From Armatimonadaceae bacterium (lineage in GTDB: Bacteria; Armatimonadota; Armatimonadia; Armatimonadales; Armatimonadaceae), in assembly GCA_030446525.1 (NCBI GenBank), contig JAUJNC010000010.1, positions 1-64,000 of the forward strand: 64,000 nucleotides of DNA. Direction: 5' to 3'. The number at the start of each line of letters is the position of its first letter. Positions within the stretch are counted from its first letter, which is position 1. Positions 59,881-64,000 of the stretch are shown here, piece by piece. Under the pieces are notes generated by a model. That model was not told the origin of the DNA. It searched no databases and saw nothing but the letters and a program-made list of their open reading frames with translations. The position numbers and the translations under genes were made by a program.

Positions 59881-62229
59881 ATGTCCCCCGTCTTCTTCGC
59901 CCCGCCGGAGCATGTCCTGGCGACAGCAAGGAAGCGGCAACCGCCCCGAGGGCGGGCGCGCCGTCTCTGCCTGTTATTGAGCGCCGTCCTTTTGCTGCTG
60001 CTTGCCCACTCTTCTCCGGCCGCCGAGCTTCCCGACGGCTTCGCCGAGACCCTCGTCGCCGGCGGTCTTGCGGCTCCCACCGCCATGGAGTTCGCCCCGG
60101 ACGGTCGGCTGTTCGTGTGCCAGCAGGGCGGGCAGCTGCGCGTCATCAAGGACGGCGCGCTGCTGCCGACGCCGTTCGTGACCGTCGCTGTCGACCCGCA
60201 GGGCGAGCGCGGCCTGCTGGGCGTCACCTTCGACCCTGACTTCGCCGACAACGGGTATGTCTACGTCTACTACACGGCCACCACGCCGGCCGTCCACAAC
60301 CGTGTCAGCCGCTTCGTCGCCGACGGGGATGTCGCCCAGGAGGGCAGCGAGGAGATCCTGCTCGAGCTGGACGACCTGAGCGGCGCCACCAACCACAACG
60401 GCGGGGCGATGCATTTCGGCCCCGACGGCAAGCTGTATGTCGCCGTGGGCGAGAACGCCTACGCGCCCAACGCGCAGACGCTGGACAACCTGCTGGGCAA
60501 GATGCTGCGCCTCAATCCGGACGGCTCGATCCCGGAAGATAACCCGTTCTACGACACCGCCTCGGGCGTCAACCGGGCGATCTGGGCGCTGGGCTTGCGC
60601 AACCCGTTCACCTTCGCCTTCCAGCCCGGCACCGGGCGCCTGTTCATCAACGACGTGGGCCATTACGGCCCGAGCCAGCGCGAGGAGATCAACGACGGGG
60701 GGGCGGGGGCGAACTACGGCTGGCCGGGCACCGAAGGGTACACCGATGACCCCCGCTTCAACAGCCCCGTGTACGCCTACGACCCCAACGAGGAAGGCGG
60801 CTGTGCGATCACGGGCGGCACGTTCTACGACCCGCCGGCAGACCAGTTCCCCGACGAGTACCGGGGCAGCTACTTCTTCGCGGACTTTTGCGGCGGCTGG
60901 ATCCGCCGGATCGACCCCGCGAACGGCAGCCTGCTGGGCACGTTCGCGACCGGCGTCGCCGAGCCGGTGGATCTGAAGGTGGACGCTGAAGGGAGCCTCT
61001 ACTACCTGGCCCGCGGCGCCGGTCAGGTGTACCGGATCCAGTTCACGGACAGCCAGGCGCCCGGCATAACGTGGCACCCGTCGGATCAGACCGTCACCCT
61101 GGGGCTATCGGCGACGTTCAGCGTCGGTGCGGGGGGGACCCCGCCGCTCGCCTACCAGTGGCAGCGGGACGGCGAGGACATCCCCGGCGCCACCGCCCCC
61201 AGCTACACCACGCCGCCCGTGACGATGGACGACAACGGCGCCCGGTTCCGCTGCGTCGTCTCCAACGCGACGGGGAGCGTGACCAGCGACGAGGCGACGC
61301 TCACGGCCACCGCCAACGTGGCGCCGACGGCCGTCATCACCGCCCCCGAGGAGGGGGCGCTGTATGCCGCCGGGGACACGATCGAGTACGCGGGCGCGGG
61401 CGCCGACCCGGAAGACGGCGACCTGCCGGACTCGGCCTTCACCTGGCAGGTGGACTTCCACCACAGCGACCACGTCCACCCCTTCCTCCCGGCCGCCAGC
61501 GGGTCGCGGGGCGGCTCGTTCACGATCCCGACGTCGGGCGAAACGGAAGCCGACGTCTGGTACCGCATCTACCTGACGGTGACGGACTCCGAAGGGATGA
61601 GCCACACCACGTACCGCGACGTGTCCCCGCGCACGTCCACCGTCACCGTGGAGACGAGCCCCCCCGGCCTGCAGATCACCTACGACTGCCAGCCCCAGAC
61701 GGCCCCGTTCTCCGCCGTCAGCGTCGTCGGCATGACCCGGACGCTCGGCGTCCTCTCGCCGCAAACGGTGGACGGCGTCACGTACGACTTTGCCGGGTGG
61801 TCCGACGAGGGCGGCGCGACCCACGACATCACGACCCCGGAAGGCGACGCCACCTATACGGCCGTGTTTACGCCGCGGACCAACGAGGCGGCGTTCGTGT
61901 CGCAGTCGGTGCCGGCCACGATGACGGCGGGGCAAAGCTACGAGGTGTCGGTCACGCTACGCAACGACGGCGGCAACACCTGGACGGAGGCCGAGGCGTA
62001 TAGTCTGGGCGCGCAGAACCCGCAGGACAACGTGACCTGGGGCTTGAACCGCGTGCAGATGCCGGGGGAGGTCGCGCCGGGCGAGGAGGTGACCTTCGGC
62101 TTCCCCGTCACGGCCCCGCCCACGCCGGGCACGTACGACTTCCAGTGGCGCATGGTGCAGGAGTACGTCCAGTGGTTCGGCGACTACACGCCCGGCGCCT
62201 CGGTGGAGGTCAGCGCGGCCCCGGACTAA
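59881..62229 (+). CDS. Secreted PQQ-type glucose/sorbosone dehydrogenase with Ig-like and NBR1-Ig-like domains
   Basis: Intact 782-residue protein. A signal peptide ([20 protein letters not shown]) is followed by a six-bladed GSDH domain ([94 protein letters not shown]). Then come an Ig-like segment ([20 protein letters not shown]) and a C-terminal segment like NBR1 Ig domains ([36 protein letters not shown]). It probably oxidises or binds sugars outside the cell. Confidence 0.85.
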   Translation: MSPVFFAPPEHVLATARKRQPPRGRARRLCLLLSAVLLLLLAHSSPAAELPDGFAETLVAGGLAAPTAMEFAPDGRLFVCQQGGQLRVIKDGALLPTPFVTVAVDPQGERGLLGVTFDPDFADNGYVYVYYTATTPAVHNRVSRFVADGDVAQEGSEEILLELDDLSGATNHNGGAMHFGPDGKLYVAVGENAYAPNAQTLDNLLGKMLRLNPDGSIPEDNPFYDTASGVNRAIWALGLRNPFTFAFQPGTGRLFINDVGHYGPSQREEINDGGAGANYGWPGTEGYTDDPRFNSPVYAYDPNEEGGCAITGGTFYDPPADQFPDEYRGSYFFADFCGGWIRRIDPANGSLLGTFATGVAEPVDLKVDAEGSLYYLARGAGQVYRIQFTDSQAPGITWHPSDQTVTLGLSATFSVGAGGTPPLAYQWQRDGEDIPGATAPSYTTPPVTMDDNGARFRCVVSNATGSVTSDEATLTATANVAPTAVITAPEEGALYAAGDTIEYAGAGADPEDGDLPDSAFTWQVDFHHSDHVHPFLPAASGSRGGSFTIPTSGETEADVWYRIYLTVTDSEGMSHTTYRDVSPRTSTVTVETSPPGLQITYDCQPQTAPFSAVSVVGMTRTLGVLSPQTVDGVTYDFAGWSDEGGATHDITTPEGDATYTAVFTPRTNEAAFVSQSVPATMTAGQSYEVSVTLRNDGGNTWTEAEAYSLGAQNPQDNVTWGLNRVQMPGEVAPGEEVTFGFPVTAPPTPGTYDFQWRMVQEYVQWFGDYTPGASVEVSAAPD

Positions 62230-62297
62230 AGGAGCGGGCCGCCGCCGGTTCCCGGCGGCGGCCCGCTGTCTCCACAAAGGCGGTCGTCCCCGCGCCT

Positions 62298-63573
62298 CTA
62301 CGCGACATACGGGATGACGTACGGCCCTTTGGGGATGGCGGCGAGCGTGGCATGGGGGCCGTGCCGGGCGAGCGCGGTGGCCACGGCGTCCTCGACCGTG
62401 GCGGCCGGCGTGACGAAAAGCCGGGCGAGCGTGTCGTGCGGGATGCCGTCGCAAACACAGTAGACCGTGTTCTCCCCGCACCGCTTTGGGGCCAGCTCTC
62501 CTCCACCTCCCACTGGTCGGGGATGAACTCCCAATCGGGGCGCTGTATCGCCTCCGTGAAGGCCTCCAGATCGTCCGCTTCGAGCAGCGTGCGCGTGAAC
62601 GCCTCGCCCCCGATGCCCTCCGAGCACGCCGCGGCGATCACGATGCTGCCGCCGGGCTTGACGATGGGGAGGGCGCCCACCATCCCCTTGACCGCCTGGT
62701 AAAAGGTGGCGTCGAGGGGGTGACCCGCGCAGGTCGTCACCACCACGTCGACGGGCGCGGGTAGGGGAGCGCGGACGTGGCGCGCGGCGAAGGCGACTCC
62801 CGCCTGCCAGGCCCGCTCCATCTCGCCCGCGAAGACGCCCGTGATGCGGTTCTCTTCGTCCAGGGTGACGTCCACGATCAGGTCGGGCGGGCAGAGCCGG
62901 GCGATCCGCGTGTTCTCCTCGTGGACCGGGTTGCCGTCCACGACACCGCTCGTGGCGTTCGCGTGTTCAGAAAGCGCGGGCTGCGCCACGCCTGGACCGT
63001 CTCCAGCGCGGCGATGCCCGGCATGACCAGCTTGCGTCCGCCCGAGTACCCGGCCATGAAGTGCGGCTCGATCAGCCCGACGGTGATCTTGACGTCGGCG
63101 TCGCAGTAGGTTTTGTCGAGGTACACCGGCGTCCCGGACGGGGTCGTGCCGAAATAGCGGTGCGCGGGGGCGTCCGTGCAGACGTGGTTGACGACGCGGC
63201 ACGCCCTGGCGAGGCTCGGGGCCGAGCAGGGCGTCGAGCCTCCGCCCCGACGTTGGGCCGGTGCGTGCCGGTCGCGACGAGGACCGTCACCTCCTCGCGC
63301 GCCAGGCCGCCCCGCGCGAGGGCGTCGAGGATGGGCGGCAGCAGCAGGGCATTGGGCACGGGCCGCGTGACGTCGCACACGACGATGCAGGCGTTTCGCC
63401 GCCCGCGCGCGATCTCGGCGAGCGGGCGCGCGCCGATGGGCCAGCGCCGCCGCGGCCGCCGCGGCGGGGTCCGCGAGGGCCGGCGCCGGTGTCAGCCTCA
63501 GCACCCCGACCAGGTTCGCGTCCGGCAGCTCCGCATCGAGCCCGTTCTTGCCGTATTCCAATCGCACGCGCAT
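62298..63573 (-). CDS. larA: LarA-family (nickel-dependent lactate racemase-like, DUF2088) protein, frameshifted
   Basis: [20 protein letters not shown] begins the protein; other frames give [74 protein letters not shown] and [20 protein letters not shown], all LarA landmarks. LarA enzymes use a nickel-pincer nucleotide to racemise 2-hydroxy acids. larB/C/E are not in the window, so substrate and activation are open. Breaks lie near 63440, 63250, 62960 and 62490. About 425 codons. Confidence 0.85.
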
Positions 63574-63627
63574 CGGGTTATCCTATTCGTTCGACCCTCA
63601 CCCAAGGAACTCAGAGCACTTACAGGT

Positions 63628-63633
63628 ATTATA
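63628..63633 (-). promoter_or_regulatory. larA -10 box TATAAT beside the IS terminus
   Basis: On the minus strand TATAAT ends 55 bp before the larA ATG. The IS5-family end begins 2 bp upstream, so any -35 must now lie in the element (best match CTGAAC, 3 of 6). Confidence 0.5.
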
Positions 63634-63635
63634 CT

Positions 63636-64000
63636 AGACCTCTTGCATAAGTTCAGTCATTGCATTCCATGTTGTAGATGGCCGCGAAGAGATTGAAGCG
63701 CAAGCCAAAACGCTTGCGCCGGTTCCGGTAGCGCTCGGAAAGAATGCGAAACACCTTCAGACGACCGATGATATGCTCGATTAGCAGACGCTCCCGGGAC
63801 AACTGGCGATTGGCTGCTTTCTCTTCCTGGCTCAAGCGATGATGCTTCGTCTTCTTCTTGGGGTCTGGCTGTTTTCATGCTGCTTACCAAGACCTTGATA
63901 GCCCGAGTCGCCCAGGCATAGCGTCCGGGCTAGGAGCACGGTCCGGCTTTCTTTGAAGAGCGTCATATCATGCGTCTTGCCGCAAGAAAATGCCGTCGCT
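63636..64000 (-). mobile_element. IS5-family element, copy 3, cut by window end
   Basis: From AGACCTCTTGCA at 63636 it is nearly identical to 32353-32718. One G is missing in a G5 run near 63862. The transposase 3' end (stop at 63653) reads LLIEHIIGRLKVFRILSERY and NLFAAIYNMECND. Confidence 0.92.

Overview
The window is about 64 kb of GC-rich bacterial chromosome. It carries a diderm-type gene set: an RND efflux pump with its adaptor, secreted proteins with secretin/TonB-type short domains, a lipoprotein, an ECF sigma/anti-sigma pair, and several large secreted PA14, HAF-repeat, DUF1080 and sugar-dehydrogenase proteins. Good Shine-Dalgarno sites and -35/-10 promoters are visible. The mix recalls Armatimonadota-like environmental heterotrophs, but no rRNA, tRNA or phylogenetic marker here fixes the phylum. 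Many genes, including the essential gyrA, are broken by single-base shifts. Duplicated insertion sequences in the window differ mostly by homopolymer lengths, so most shifts look like sequencing or assembly error rather than gene decay.

Left part (1-18.1 kb): the N-terminal part of mfd, a remnant of a serine recombinase, and then a complete type 1 BREX phage-defence locus on the minus strand (brxA-brxB-brxC-pglX-pglZ-[abiEi-abiEii]-brxL). An AbiE-type toxin-antitoxin pair sits between pglZ and brxL with its own promoter, enclosed by a 39-bp inverted repeat that is probably the AbiEi operator.

18.3-28.8 kb: a DHA2-type MFS exporter, an SGNH hydrolase, a P-II protein, a YkgJ-type cysteine-cluster protein, chorismate synthase, and an adaptor/RND pump/MarR operon with a palindromic operator over its start site.

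28.9-35.2 kb is an accessory junkyard. An orphan CRISPR array (8 repeats, no cas genes seen) is cut at its probable leader end by an IS1-family element. It is followed by a MITE-like repeat, an RNxFAH-motif gene split by an IS1595-family element, fragments of IS5- and IS256-family elements, an intact IS5-family element, a second IS1 copy with 8-bp target duplications, and then a DUF433/DUF5615 toxin-antitoxin pair enclosed by two attC-like sites, i.e. what looks like an integron gene cassette without a visible integrase.

35.2-64 kb is mostly chromosomal: gyrA with its promoter and leader hairpin; an ECF sigma/anti-sigma/secreted STN-protein operon; sodA; glpK-glpD; a candidate terminator-ended small RNA; a clostripain-like lipoprotein lacking its catalytic Cys; an isochorismatase-like hydrolase; an acyl-ACP desaturase with a terminator-like leader; a metallophosphoesterase; a HAF-repeat protein; an aspartase; a class III aminotransferase; further secreted proteins; a LarA-like protein; and an IS5-family copy inserted beside the larA -10 box at the window end.
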